64,000 bases of DNA from contig VZRZ01001244.1 of the NCBI GenBank assembly GCA_013398175.1, positions 1,720,174 to 1,784,173 on the forward strand, read 5' to 3'. The notes beneath the pieces are model-generated. The model ran no database searches. It saw nothing but the letters and a program-made list of their open reading frames with translations, and was not told the DNA's origin. Source of the DNA: Climacteris rufus (taxonomy: Eukaryota; Chordata; Aves; Passeriformes; Climacteridae). Positions within the stretch are counted from its first letter, which is position 1. Each line of letters starts with the position of its first letter. Below are positions 13,814-27,046 of the stretch, one piece after another. Position numbers and translations under genes: made by a program.

Positions 13814-14419
13814 TGTACTGGTTTGGAAACAAACCAGTGGAGGGATTAACCCCACAGAAAAATATTGTGAGATTTCAAGTCGGAACTACAATTTCATAGG
13901 AGAAAATTAAAAGCAGTAATACAGAGAAACACCAGACTAAACTGACAAGGCAACAATACAACCTGCTACCCTGTTTAGTCAGGGTAGTGGAAACAGTCCT
14001 AATCACATAGTGGCTGCAGTTCTGCTGGAGCGAGAGGTGTGGTTGTGGAGCTCCTCTCCTTTGGAGACCAGAGGATATGAGTGGAGATCGGTGTGGAGAT
14101 CCGGAGATCTGTGTCTTGTGCTGTTTCGTCCACTCTTGTTATCTGGGTAGGATGCTCAGTCTTTTCTTTTTGGGGCTGAGAATATCACAATAGGATGATG
14201 TCCCATTGGTGGACAGAGTAGCTGCCTCTCCTTAGAAGATGTTGTCAGGGCTGAGTCCTTGAAGATAAGAGGCATCACCTGCCTCTTATCTAATGCCCAG
14301 TTTGCAATCTAGAAGGGTGTGGGTTGTGGTTAGTCAGCTGTGTGAATGGCCCATCAGTAGTGATGGAGATGGTAATAGAATACATTCCTTTGATCACACT
14401 TTTCATACAAACCAGGACA
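13814..14419 (-). mobile_element. Solo LTR, ERVL-like, 606 bp
   Basis: The ends form a 12-bp terminal inverted repeat with one mismatch: TGTACTGGTTTG at 13814 and CAAACCAGGACA at 14408-14419. The termini are therefore TG...CA, and the 5-bp flanks acacg/acatg differ only by a CpG transition. From memory, avian ERVL LTRs begin TGTCCTGGTTT. That matches the minus-strand start and suggests minus orientation, but no clear TATA or AATAAA confirms it. No retroviral interior or partner LTR is adjacent, so this is a solitary LTR. Internal oddities are a palindrome next to the left end (13817-13838) and an 11-bp perfect hairpin at 14264-14290. Age looks moderate to old. Confidence 0.75.
14264..14290. 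repeat. Perfect 11-bp inverted repeat (hairpin) inside the LTR
   Basis: GATAAGAGGCA at 14264-14274 and its exact reverse complement TGCCTCTTATC at 14280-14290 flank a 5-nt loop, tcacc. Each arm carries a GATAAG word, so the element also presents two inverted GATA-factor sites. Confidence 0.85.
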
Positions 14420-14424
14420 ACATG
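14420..14424. repeat. Right target-site duplication of ERVL-like LTR
   Basis: acatg, differing from 13809-13813 by one CpG transition. Confidence 0.65.
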
Positions 14425-16286
14425 AAAATATGGGCATCCACAGCCTTAAGGCAGCCCATTTAAAGCCCATTTTTCAAAAGATCTTTAAAGAAAGACTTTG
14501 TTTAATTGAAGAGAATGCGTTATGAAAACTACATGCCTCTGCATTTGTTAGCGTGGAAGACATGAAACTTCTTGTGTGGTTTTCTCTGCCCTGAGTTGTC
14601 CAAAGGCACCAGTGTTTGGAGTGAGGGCTCAGAGAGGGCTGTTCCCAGGAGAGCCTGCAAACCCCTGCTGCAGCACTGGGAGGCTGTGGCTGCTGGTGCA
14701 AGGAGAGTTAATGCAGCCTGACACTGGCTTTACCTTTGTGCTGGCTGCTGGTGAAATGTCAGAGGATTGGAAACAGGGAAAGGAATCACAGGAGCACTGT
14801 CAGAGCTGTTTTCTGGCATTGTGTGGAAGGATGAATTTCCCTATCTATGGCTGAAACCACAGCAGAGCTGTGGGCATGCACAGCCAGAGAACCTGACGTG
14901 ACTTCCTGTGTGTTCCTGGCTACCTGTCCATGCAGAGGAGGCAATGGGCTGGTTTGGGACAACGATCCTGAGGCAGGATGAGTGTCTGACCTCCTGACTC
15001 CTGTCATAGCAATGCAACCCAGTAAAGGGCAGGAGCTTTCCTGGTGGGACTTTCAGGCAATCCCAAACACCTCACTACAGCTGCCTAGACCAGTGGGTAG
15101 TCTGGGTGCCCAAACCTGTGCTCTGCTGGGCAGACATTGCCTCTAAAGTTTACATTAAAACTAATTTTTTGCATAAAAACAAATTACTCACAACTGATTA
15201 AATCTCCTTGTTAAACTCCAGAGCAGCCATGTCGGGGCTGGAATTTCCTACCCAAACCATTTTCCTTACTTCCATCTTTGCCTAAGCTCTCCTAAAGGAA
15301 ATCACTCTTCAGTTGCTTAATTGAGCTCTGAGTTTAGGAAGGCATTACCATTCAGAAAGCCTCCAGTGAATGCTCGTTTGTGCTAAATCGACCAGGTGAC
15401 TCATCACCACCTTTTTAAGATAAAAATTCCCATAACTACAGTAATAGCTTCAACCTATAAAAGCGAATAGTATCAGGAAAAATAGCCATTCAGTGATGAA
15501 ATGGCATTTCTCAAAAGACAATTTTTTGGGATCATACAATACACTCTTTGTATGTGTGTCCATCTTATAACTGTGCCTTTACTTGCCTCTTGAGAGCTGG
15601 ACTTTTCGTAGGGGTTCCCATGTGGTTGATTATGCTGTTGTATAACTTAATAATATACTTCACAGGTGCCATCTCAGAATATGTGAGGTGCCTTGTAATT
15701 ACTCTATAATGATTTACTCTTCTCACTGAAGTCTAGTGAGCCTGTCTGCAAAACAAGCTTTTATAGAATCCTTTTTACCCAGTAAATTTCATGTCTCAGA
15801 GAGGGATCTCTACAAGAGAGCTCTGTCAGATGCCAGAGGAAAGGAAAGGAGATGGTCATGCGTAAGGAGCAAACAAAAGCCATTGATCATGGAACAAACT
15901 GAAAAAAAAGACATTTTGGGTTGTGTTTCTTTGGTAAAAAGCAATCATCCAAGCCACAGGCAGGTTTCTAGATAGTATTTGCTTCCTTGTGAATATTCAG
16001 TTTGGTTTATTGGTTGGATGGAGACCTGCGCTTGCCTAACTTGTTAAACTCTGCTTATTTTATAAAATGGTTTATACAGTTCAGCAGAAGTTAAATAAGA
16101 ACTAGTGAATTCAAAGAAGAAAACCATCCTCACTGAACTTGGGAACTGTGCTAAAGTTGTGACTGATAAACAGGAATGTGAAACCAGAAATTAATATATG
16201 CAGTGCTGTATCAAGATCATGTGGAAAGGTTTTAGTGAAAGGGGGGCTACAAGGATGCTTCTGTGAGAAGGTGCCAGAAGCTTCCC
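14425..16286. other. Unique DNA, no gene seen
   Basis: No gene or repeat recognised. The stretch at about 14560-15000 is somewhat richer in GC and has overlapping open frames of 73-92 codons on both strands, none convincing. Confidence 0.5.
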
Positions 16287-16755
16287 TCATGTGCAATAGA
16301 GGCAATGCCAACAGGCTCCGAGACTGGTCAAGGCAGAGCCCATCAGTGACAGAGACACCCCAGTCTCTGGGCTAATGAATTTAAGAGTGGAGAAGGAGGA
16401 AATTGCCCTACATCCTGCAGCTGGAGAGAGGATCAGGATATGTGAGAGGAACGGCCCTGCAGACATCAAGATCAGTGGAGAAGGAAGGGTGGGAGATGCT
16501 CCAGGCACTGGAGCAGAGATTCCGGTGCATCCTGTCATGAGGCAGCTGTGTTCCTGCAGCCCTTTGAGGGCCATGCTGGAGCAGAAATCCACCTGCAGCT
16601 CCTGGAGGAACCCATGCCAGAGCAGGTGGATGCCTGAAGGAGGCTGTGACCCTGTGGGAAGCCTGCACTGTAGCAGGATCCTGGTAGGACCTGTAGCCCC
16701 ATGGAGAGAGGAGCCCACACTGGAGCAGGTTTGCTGCCAAGGCTTGTGACCCCAT
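16287..16755. repeat. Degenerate GC-rich repeat with CTGGAGCAG units
   Basis: The word CTGGAGCAG or a close variant recurs at about 16508, 16576, 16616, 16668 and 16719, each followed by a loosely conserved stretch ending in forms of CCCATGGAG or CTGTGGGA. The spacing is irregular, roughly 40-70 bp, so the copies are decayed. The segment is richer in GC than its surroundings and open in several frames on both strands: 143 and 115 codons minus, 124 codons plus. From memory this style of repeat occurs inside avian LTR retroelements, but I cannot name the family. The open frames are better explained by composition and repetition than by a gene. Confidence 0.5.
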
Positions 16756-19700
16756 GGAGGACCTCCCTCCTGAAAGCCTGTTTTAGAAATGTCTCTGACT
16801 AAAAGAAGGTTCTAGGTATCAGTTGGGGATGAAAACTTCAAGACAGTTTATCATATTCCTTTTGTTTTCCAAGTTCCAAATCTCCTTGGCTTTTGATTTC
16901 AGTTTCAAAAGGTGCATTTGACCAGGCTGGTATCTTTTGCAACACTGCAGTGAACCTTACAAGTAGGGTAGGCACTATAAACAAAGCCTTCTTATGTGAC
17001 CTGGGGCTGACATGAACTTGCCTGGACTCAGTAGGGATGACAGGCTGAGTCTTGGGTTTGTCTTCCTTCAGGACTAAGTCTTCCTCTGATAAGAAAAACT
17101 GTCCAATATGAAGATGAATTTTTCTCTTTGTTGTCGATTTTTCTGTTCTCTTTTTTTTTTCTGTGTGGGTTTTTGTCCTGCTCTGTCTTCAAAGAAACAG
17201 AACCTCTCAAAAATGACACAAATAACAGAAGTTTCCGTGCATCTCAGCTGTTTTGTTTTATCCCCAAAGGAACCTCTGTCCATCTTTATAACATCTAAAA
17301 TGACAGTTTGGGACTTTAAGTCTTCTGTCATTTAGTTAGGGTTTTGTTTGTTTGTTTGTTTGTTTTTTAAAAACAAACACCTCAGCATATGGCAGACTTA
17401 GAAGATGAGGATGTGAAATACATATGATATTTTGATTGCTCCCTAGCACTTTTTCATCAATCAGTTGTTTCCTGGGGGCCTCTCCTAGTCATATTACTTA
17501 GACTGGGTCTGAAGAGTACTCCTTTGATAATAAACTACTAGATTTGCCCATATGTATTTAAAAAAAATTGAACAAGAAAATAACATTGTCTTGGGCTGTG
17601 CTATTTTTCTAAAATAAGACGCTAGTACTGCTGCATACTTGAAATAGCTTCCTGAGTTGTCCAGGCAGGTGCAGGAGATGGGGAATTTGCCAAGAAGCAG
17701 AGTCATTCACCTGTTTCACCAAAGCCATCAGCAGTACTGGCATTGCACCCTTCTCTGTTCCTGAATGACCATGGCAGTTGTTTTCACATTCAAATAATTA
17801 TCAGTTGCCATTATCAGTCATGCTGAGTAGGAAGTTGCAGCTGTAATCTGTGGCAAGTTTTTAATTAACAAGTTAAGTACTTTTTATCAACAGCTGTTGG
17901 AGAAATAAGCCAAGATTATTTAATGAGTCACTTGGATCTCTGAAATATTACACTTATGTTCTCTATCTTATCATGAATGTTGCCATCATAGCTATGCACT
18001 AGTCTACAACCCCATATCTCCATAAAACGTGTACGGTCTTTTTATAGGTATGGGCATTAAGAGTATGATTTATAAGTGTTTGATTTATATGAATCATGCT
18101 GTAGATATTGTAATTACAAAACCTAAGGAGCAGTTTGTCTTAAATTTATGAAGATAAAGGCATGGGGAGAATAAATAAAGGAATCAGATAGTGTGTTAGC
18201 ATGAAAATATGTGATTTGTCACTGAGGAATTAATGTAGTTTACCTTTCTTGGTGACAATTGTATTTATTCAATTAAAAATTTAGAAAAGTATTTTGATAC
18301 AGATAATTCTTAGATTATATTTTTCTCTTACATACAGCATATTTTGTTCCATTGTATGTTTAGGGTGTCAGCATGGTCCAAGAATCATTCCCACACACAT
18401 GGGTCAAAGGTGACAGCATCGATGTAGGCCACACTAGGCCAGAGGGCATCAAGTATTGGAAAATGACACACTGGCTTTGGTAGCAAAAAATACGCCTTTA
18501 CTTTCCAAATCTAAGTCTATTTCCTAGTGACTATTTTCATTATCAGTCTTTGAAAAATTTCCAAATATATACAAACATTTTTTATTTACTTGAAAAACAA
18601 CTGGCAAACACTTTGCTATACTCAGAATCTGTGCTTCCTTTTCTATTGGAAATCTGAAACCTTAAAGTTATTGTGTTGCTTGCCCAGCTCTCTGCAAGGA
18701 AATCTGATGAGCAACTGCAGCACACGTTGTCCTTTTAACACTGATATGTTTAATATTTCAGATTTAGGGCAATCTTCCCTTTGCTCATCCAAGCACTGTT
18801 TTTTCCTTTAGTTGAAGGCATACATCTGTTTCCAATGGAAAGCAAACAGCCACTTCTGGAATGCCTTGTTTCATCTGTGGAGGGAACAAATAGACTTGAC
18901 GAGACATCATCTTGTCTCTGAAGTTAATTCATGAGACTTGGGGGGGAAAATTGTGTCTGTGGTCTGCTGTGGCACCTGGTGATGCTCTGAGATACAACTT
19001 TCAGAGGGACAGTGGTCCCTGGGGTGGGCCAAAGGTCACCTCCACTCTTGAGCTCCTTACACATGATGGAAGATCTTTGCACCCAGGGGTTGAAGTGAGA
19101 CTTAAGGAAAATGGTCTGAGCATCTCTAAGTATTGATATGTGGGAGATAAAAACATGGCATGCCAGTCTTCCAGCCTGTATTTTAGTGTCCAGAAAAGCT
19201 CATTAGCACCTTTGCAGAATTAATAGGCTATACTTAATACACCAACTGCGGTCACTCTTTCTGTATGAAAATGGTGGCTAGACAGGTAACAAGATGAGCA
19301 GAACTGAATAAAAAAGAGCAACTGTTATCCTTTCAGATTGCTTTGAATAGGTAAGATCCCCCCCAAGTCCTGTGTTTACCAGGTACCCTGTCCAGATGAT
19401 CTGACTGTTAAGGCACTCTTGTGCTTCTTCAGTCTTCCCAGTCTCCTCCTCTCCTCTGAAAGTCTCCAGTCTCCTCACATCCCTGCAGTTGTCAATGTGA
19501 AAACACCCTGTTGCCTCTGTGGAAACTGAATACTCCTTTCTTGTGATGGTATGGCCCTGACTTAACTCAAAACTCCATGACAGCATGCTAGTAGATAATA
19601 TCAATTATTTTTATGTCTCTGCCTTGGGGGTGTTCTTTGTCTTGAGCAGGACATTCTTTTGATGATCTGGGTAGGAGTTATTCTAATTGTGAACAAGTTT

Positions 19701-22700
19701 AGATGAGTGTCATTCTCTCAATTCAGTAAATCAAATCAGCCTGTAGGCAGTCACCTGCTGTAGGGAAATATTGTTTGCATCTCCTCTTCATGCACCAATA
19801 TCCCATTGTTTGACCTATTACTAATTGCAGAACCTGGAAAATACTATAGGGCCAATTGTGTTCAACAGGTTATACTTGTCTGTTTTCATCAGAATCACAA
19901 TTAATGGAGAGCAGCCATTTCCATCTGAAATAAAAATAGAGGGAGGATCTTGCCCTCCTCTCATAGGAAGCCTGTCTTGAGTTTTGGGAAGATTTAGTCA
20001 ACTTTTTCTCATTTATTTTACTGTTTTGTTTTTCTGCATGCCCTTATAATGGGCAAGAAATGCAAGTAAAAGCATTAAAACCCTCCTCAAGTGATATAAG
20101 GGAAGTAATTTTAGCCTGGACATAAAAATATGAAAAAAAAAAAGGGAAAAGGGAGCTTGTTACTTGAAGACATAAACTGGGTTTTAGACTGATGGAAGCA
20201 GAAACCCTCTGCTATTCAATGGACACCACCTCAGGTTTTGGATCCTTTTATATGGTTTTCATAGTATCTTAAAAGGTTTTTGCCTATGTTGCTTTTTCTG
20301 GGGCTTCATCGTTCTTGCAAACACAATTCAAACACTGAGTTGCAGAACTGTACAGATTGTGCACAGTCCCAGCCCACCCCAAGCTGTGTGCACCGGTGTG
20401 CACAGCCCCATCTTGCACCAGTCCCTTCCTGCTTTAGCTCACTGCTATTTTAGCTCTCTGTATGGTTTATAATTTTTTTATCTTGCCTGCTTTACAGCAA
20501 CCTAATCTTTTTCTAGCATAGATTTCATTTGCTTAATATTTATGCTCTTTCTGATCCTCCTTATTTCAGAGCTGCATGGTTTTGCTAGCCTCTCCATCTC
20601 AGCACTGCCTATACATGGAATGTGTTTTCTGGATCACCAGAAAAAATTGTTTACAAGTCATTGGTAATATTTACAGAGGTGTCTGAGTGAGTAGAAAATG
20701 AAACTGACTTCTGATTTATTTTAAACTCCTACATTTTCTTTCTCAAAGCCAGCTCTGTTCCTACTGGATTTGAAATGTGATTATTATGCCTATAGATTCA
20801 AAGGTGTCTCCTGGCATTTTCTTTGGTTTTGCTCCATAAAGAGGATCAAAATCTAGACTTTTAAAGGACTAATGCTTTCTTGAAATATTATCAAAATCTA
20901 CAGCATTTTTTCTCTATCTTATCACACAGTCACTGCCATTTTATCATAACAATTATTTGTTATCCCTTGTTACAGGTTTTTAATCTGTTCAAAACCATTT
21001 GTTCATCTTCTAGCCAATCCTGATGTAATCTTTCTGTAGATTTCATACCACTTTTTCACATGCTTTGCAAAATCAAAGTAACCCATCAACCTTATTCTTA
21101 TTTCCCATTTATTTTCATAATTTCATCAAACACAACAGTCAGATTTCTGGTATGATTTAATCCTTATAAACTCACTCAATTTTTTATTGCAGATTACATT
21201 ATCTTCAAAATAACTACCTGTGTATTAAACTTGCAATGCAGGTCTTGATCATAATTTCTGAATTTTTATGGCTGTTAACCTAGTGAATGCATAAAAAGTT
21301 TTCAGACTGGAAAAGTCTGCACTTCACATGCATGTATGCACCAAATGTTATTATTTTTGCAATAGTATTTTGAGCCTGATAAAATGATGACGAATTGCTT
21401 GTTTTTCACATTTCATGAGTTTGGAAGTTTTACACAACGATTTTCAGAAGCTGCAGGAGGAAAAACCAAGCAAGCAGTAAAGACATGCCAAGTAGGACAA
21501 CCAATTGAAAGGTTAATTTCCACGAGATGGGAACATGCTCTCCCTTTACTATATAATGCACCTTTACTGGGTCAGAGAAAATAAGAAGGTGGGCACCCAT
21601 AAGGAATGGATAACTAGTACAGGATATTCCAACCTGGGGAGAGAGAGGAGAGGGAATTAGAGAGTCTGGGACTGCATCTGCTGTCTGCCTTCCCTTACCC
21701 TTGAAGAGGAGCAGACACCTTTGACAAGGGAAAGATGGGAGATAAAGCTTGAAGTGGACAGTTTTTAAGGGCATACCCTACAGGGTTCTTATATTTCCTC
21801 AACCCTTTTTTGTTATGTTCTTGTTTTTCTTTAGTAACTATTTCTAATATTCTACTTAAATGTCTACCATTTTTTCCAGTGGCAGAATAAACTCATTATT
21901 GTGCATCTTGCATAATAATTTTCAAATAAAGTGCTCTATGTTTAATATGAGAGTTCATTCCTCAAATGTCCGCTGATCAGACAGTGCTAACTGGGGAACT
22001 CCTGGAGTAGTCTTTGGTGCAGGATGCAGCTGTTCTCTGGAGCAGGGCACATCTTTGACACCCTTTGTCAAAGGCAGAGTCCTGGAACCCAGTGAGGAGG
22101 CTTTAACTGGTACTGCTTCAGCAAAAAGGGTAACGGGTGTGAAATCTCACATAACTCAGTTACAGGACTTATGTCTCAAGACTGTTCAGGGTGTTTTCAC
22201 AAGTGAGTAACAAGTTTGGAGCTTTTAATTGGAACTCTGCAACTATACAGATCTGAAAAGCAATCCCTATGAGCCAAGCATTCACTTGATCTGCAGTAAG
22301 GAAGAGGGCAAACATTTACACTGGTTCAGTTCACTCTCAGCACAACAGAAACCATGAGTTATGTTTTTCAGGTCACTTTCTAAATATACACACTCCCCCT
22401 GCTATTCTCATGTACATTCCCTCGAGGATGTCTGCAAGCTACCCCCTTTAACACTTTATCCCTCTAGACTCCTAACCCAGATCCCATATCCTACTTCCTC
22501 TACTGAAGTGATACTGTGCCTCTAATTCCCCACCCCATTCCAGTCCTAGATGCAGCTGGGGACTTGCTTTTATAAAGCTTCTGCAAGTCTTCTGAGTTGC
22601 TGGTCATACACGGGTGAATGTAACTTGGTACACAAAATGATATAGAATAAATTATTCAGTTTGAAATCAATTGCATTTATTAGTTCTTGTGGCATGACAG

Positions 22701-25700
22701 GCACATTACCTTTAGAGTTTCATATAATTTACATTTACCAGGTCTTTCTCTTATCTATGGATTTAAGCATTTCTGACCTCTTTTGAAAAGGATCCAAAAT
22801 TGCAAACAAATCTGAGGCTATTTGTCAGTGGGACCAGGGGAGCATGCTACATTACTGACAGCAGTGGCAAGCATGAACTGAAAGGTGCACCCAACACTTA
22901 ATGAGTAGCTGAATCTCCCCACATAATTAAATATGTTCAGGAAAATTAAGTTTTGTGGTCATTGACAAAGACTAAGCTGCCGTTGAGATAATCTCAGAGC
23001 TGTTTCTGCAACTGTGTGACATGAGTGGGGAGGTGCTGGGGGCTGGGGGCTGCACAGCACAGGCAGACCTGATGCAGTGCCAGCTGTACCCCACAGGTCA
23101 GCCTGACTCTGGTTTACTTTAGGCTTGAAGCACATCTGGGAATATTCTTCCTTTCCACATTGCTCCTATTCAAGTGGTTGGGACAAAAAGAGAAATGTTG
23201 AGTCCTCTCTTATTTTAAAGTGTGTTTTGCAAATTAAATCTGCAGTAGAGGATCTTCAGTAAGAGATCCTGTTTTGCTCTAGTTCCTTGAATTTTGGCTT
23301 CACATCTATCCCTTGATTGTGGGATGAAGGGCAAAATGTTGTGAAGGCTGCTGATAAAGCTGATGTGGTAGAATTAAAAGTGCTTGGCTTGGGTGGGGAT
23401 ATGAACCAGGTGGCCATGACATGTATGGCTCACCGTGGGCACCCTGTCCCACTCCTCACCCAGGGTCCAAAGCAAACATTGCATTCTGTGCTGAGGCTGG
23501 GCAGCTGTGAGGCTATGGGTGCCCAGGACATTTCTTTGCACCCCTGTCATGTTGCAACATGGACTGGATGTACTCTGAGAGCATTGAAACCAGGTGGTGG
23601 GGCATCTATTTCAGCAAGAAAGGGAAATAATTTATGTGCTGGGTGCAGATAGGCCTTGAATAAAATGTGCTAGTTCAGAGTAGATCAGATAGTGTTATCA
23701 GCAAAGATTTCAAGGACTATGAGGAGCCAAAAGGCTCTGCAAATTCAGAAGTCCAAGCCTATAAGTGGGAGAGTATCAGTAGAAAGTCGCTCTGGCATTT
23801 AAGAAAAAGGGACAATGGCTTCTGTGTTTATCATCACCAGAATAAACTCAAAGAACAGGATAACGTATTTCTGCAAAAAACCTGTGGCTACATGATTTCT
23901 GTGACTGGGAAGATAAACATCAAACCCCCTGCCTTCTCCAAAAAACCCCAGTATCTCCCATTAGAACTCACCCACCTGTTTCACTCTGCTTGTAGTTTGA
24001 GTAAAATCTAAAATATAACATAAATTACATCTTTGGATTCTTTTTTTTACCTGTTCTTCTGCAAGCCATACATTCTAGAAACATTTCCTACCATATTTCC
24101 ATTTTACATGGGCATCTTTAAACTTTTTTACGTTTATATGCAAGGCTATGCAACTTGGGAGAGCAATTCACAGCACAGTGATTTGGAGTTTGGGATTTCT
24201 TTTTTTCAGTTAACTTTGTAGGATGACAGAACCTGGACCCGAGAGAGGTCAGCTTATTTCCATGTACTTTAGTGGATGCAGTGACAGATGATTGAGATGA
24301 ATCACTACAGCAAGATGTGTGAGGGCTGCAGGCAGCAAGGGGGAGAGGCTGCTGGCAGAGGGGACCTGCTGGGGCACCCTGCTTTGCAGCTCCTCTCTCT
24401 GCTGCGACAGGCTCTCCACAAAATGATGATGGCCTTGTCAGCACAGCATCTACAGGAATAAGTGCTTGGTTTGTGGAGGTGAGCACTGGAGGGGCTGCAG
24501 CCAGTGCATATGTTTCTTCTTATTTTAAGAGCAGGGAAAAGGGCATTGTTCATGAGTCTCACCATGTCTGGTATCTACTTGACACTCCAAACTGCTGGGC
24601 TGGGCATCAGAAGAAATGATGACAATTGCATAAGCAGAACAAGGGGAGCTATTAGTGTAGAAAACAAAAGCTCTTCTGAATGTTCAGACATTTTTAGTTT
24701 CACTGTCCCAGAAATGTCAGTGAATTAAAGGAACGACTTCAGCCGTAGCTCAGCTCCATTGTCATTTACATGTCAGGTTCTCACACTTTGCCAGCTGAAG
24801 GCGAAGGTGGGTGTGAAACAGATTCTTGGAAAAAGCTTTCAAAACATGGATACCCCCCAGCTCTGCAGAAGCTGCTGGATGTTCAGAGCCTGGAAAAATC
24901 TAGCCCCTTATGCCCATCCCAATGTAGGCATGAGGGACCTTTCAAAAAGAAATAATCTTGATCTCCAAAACTGAGTTATCCAGTACCACCTTTAGGTACA
25001 CCACAATTGGTGGTGCTCAGTTCTGCTGATTCTCCACAAAAGCAAGGGCAGAAATTGCTCAGTATCTCAGTGGCTGAATTTTTATCCGAAGACCAGAATG
25101 CTTTCCCTTGGCTTAAGAGCTGGTGAGAATCAACACTTTTCTTGCCAGCTGTCTGGCTCATTTGCACTAAGGTAGCACCAGTAATCTTAGAAGAGAGAGC
25201 AACATTTAGGAAAGCTGAAAAATTGAGTTAGTTCTGTCTGAGGCATTGTTACTTCAAGTCAGATCAAAGGCATATTGAGAGGAGTCAATAAATAGATCCT
25301 GCAAAGCTGAAGCCAGCATTTAATTACTTCTGAACTTTGTTTCAGGCTCTTCCAGTCCAACACTTTTTGTGAGAGTTATATTAGTTTTAAAATAAAATTA
25401 CAAAAGTGGGACTTGAAAAGTGAGAAGAAGCTTATGCTCATTTCTGGGCTAATTGTCTCACCACGGGTTGTTTCTGCAAGCACAGAAGCTGCATTTCTCC
25501 TGATTTACTTGGCTGAAGTGGAAAGTTTTTCTGCAATTTTAATGGCTTGTAAAACTTGAGATTAAGATTTAATGGATGGTTAGCAAAACAGATTTTTGGC
25601 CTTGTAGTATGATTTCATGCTATGATGACTACATTGACTAGTGAGTTACAGACCTGCTTCAATTCTCCTCTACCAATAGGTTTCTAATTTATGTAAGTAT

Positions 25701-26409
25701 GGCTGAAATATTGAAAATCTCCTCCTTTATCAAAGAGACACAGGACCTATAATTATTCTTCTTGTTTTCCCCCTTCCACTGCCCCTCCCCAAGCTCCCCC
25801 TATTTCCAGAAAGGGATTTTGTGCTCAGTCTTTCTCTGCAACCTGCAAACCTCCCTCCAGTTTCTGAGCATTGCCCTCACCCTGTACGTGGGTGATTTAT
25901 TAGAGCGCTGAGTCCACAGAATTGCTCATGCAGAGCACTAACACCATCATTCATTTTTTATTTAAAATGTTTTACAGGCTGTTTATGGCAGGATGACAGC
26001 AGGGCACTGCTGCTTACAAGAGCTCGGGGATCAGCTTGATCCAGCTCCCACTGTGACCAACAAATCCCAGTGTTCTTGGTTGAGGGAGACCCTTTGCTTC
26101 CCAGGGCCCAGGTGTGGACTTGGGCACCCAGCTCATAGATATGAAGAGTGAGCAGCTCAGACTGCCAGACCCTGGGGCAAAGGAGAGAGGTAGCTTTGCA
26201 TTGCCAGAGAGAGATACTTATTTTGTCTGTGGCCCTGAATAGCAAAACTGCTTCAGGGAGCCCTGAGCAGTTGGACCAAACTGCTCTATGAGGCTTTGAA
26301 CATTGACACCATGACAAGTTTCCAGAAAACAGATGTAAAATCTTTTTATCGTGGTGCATTCTGATCAGGGGATGCAGGAATGGCTTTGTGAATCAGATGT
26401 TTCGTGAAC
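16756..26409. other. Unique AT-rich DNA, no gene seen
   Basis: Nearly 10 kb with no recognisable gene, RNA gene or interspersed repeat. A short (TTTG)n tract at 17344-17362 runs into a near-perfect inverted repeat at 17358-17378 (10-bp arms around one base). Open frames reach 133 codons (25958-26359, minus) without any domain signal. Confidence 0.5.
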
Positions 26410-26415
26410 CCCATT
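26410..26415. repeat. Left flanking direct repeat of the 631-bp LTR
   Basis: cccatt, repeated at 27047-27052. The match extends by three bases (tgt) into the element on the left and the flank on the right, so the exact boundary is uncertain by up to 3 bp. Confidence 0.6.
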
Positions 26416-26637
26416 TGTGGCGGCGTATGTGGCAAAAGCCACAGCCCCATAGGCTCAAGACTGGTGGGCACAGCCTGAAGTTGCCACAGTCTGAGGCATA
26501 CTCCCTGCTCAGGGTGAGTTTTTGGTTCACCCCCAGCGTCCTTTGTACCTTAGTTTACATATTTCGGTTGGTTGCTACATTACCTAATGTTGTGTATAAG
26601 GTTATGTTCTGGAAATTTCATTACAGTTCGGCTCTCT

Positions 26638-26700
26638 ATTGGTTATATGTTCAGCCTTGTACCCCCATAGGTTACTTTCCCCTGCTTGTATCCCTATAAA
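26638..26700 (+). promoter_or_regulatory. LTR core promoter: inverted CCAAT plus TATA box
   Basis: ATTGG at 26638-26642 lies about 55 bp upstream of TATAAA at 26695-26700, a classic polymerase II core promoter arrangement. It would start transcripts about 25-30 bp downstream, near 26725. Whether it still works is unknown. Confidence 0.6.
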
Positions 26701-26820
26701 TCCCCCACTGTCCCTAAAACCTGGCCTTTGGTAGCTGAAGCTTTCAGCTCTCCCAGACCCCTGCGCCACCTCTTCTGGACCCCGGACCCTCTCCTACCTT
26801 CCCTGCTGCTTCTCCCAGGA

Positions 26821-26826
26821 AATAAA
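26821..26826 (+). promoter_or_regulatory. LTR polyadenylation signal
   Basis: AATAAA in the expected place downstream of the LTR TATA box, about 95 bp after the inferred start site. It marks the R region. Confidence 0.6.
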
Positions 26827-27046
26827 AGAGCTGGAAAGCACTCCAAGGCCCTTCCCTCGGGTCTTTGTCCTTGCCTGCACCTGCACCATCAGCCCGGGGC
26901 TCTCTCTATCACAGAGGAGCCAGCACTAACGAGCTGCTGGAGGATGCTCTGTGTTTGGGGAAACTGCGAGCTGCAGCCCCCGGCAAACCAGGGTCACTTC
27001 AGAATAACGCTGAGTGGCCTCGAGCAGGCCCCCGGAGCCAGCGTTA

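Larger units (their letters stand above)
26416..27046 (+). mobile_element. Solo LTR with promoter and poly(A) signal, 631 bp
   Basis: The segment has the order expected of a retroviral LTR. A U3-like part leads to an inverted CCAAT box (ATTGG, 26638-26642) and a TATA box (TATAAA, 26695-26700). A GC-richer R region follows, then AATAAA (26821-26826) 121 bp after the TATA box, then a U5-like stretch. The repeat cccatt at 26410-26415 and 27047-27052 gives the limits, and its 6-bp length suggests class II (ERVK-like). The 5' end is TG as expected, but the 3' end reads GTTA rather than CA. So either the terminus has mutated or the boundary differs slightly. No retroviral interior adjoins it. The open frames over the segment (26686-27078 and 26865-27113) are by-products of its composition. 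Confidence 0.65.
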
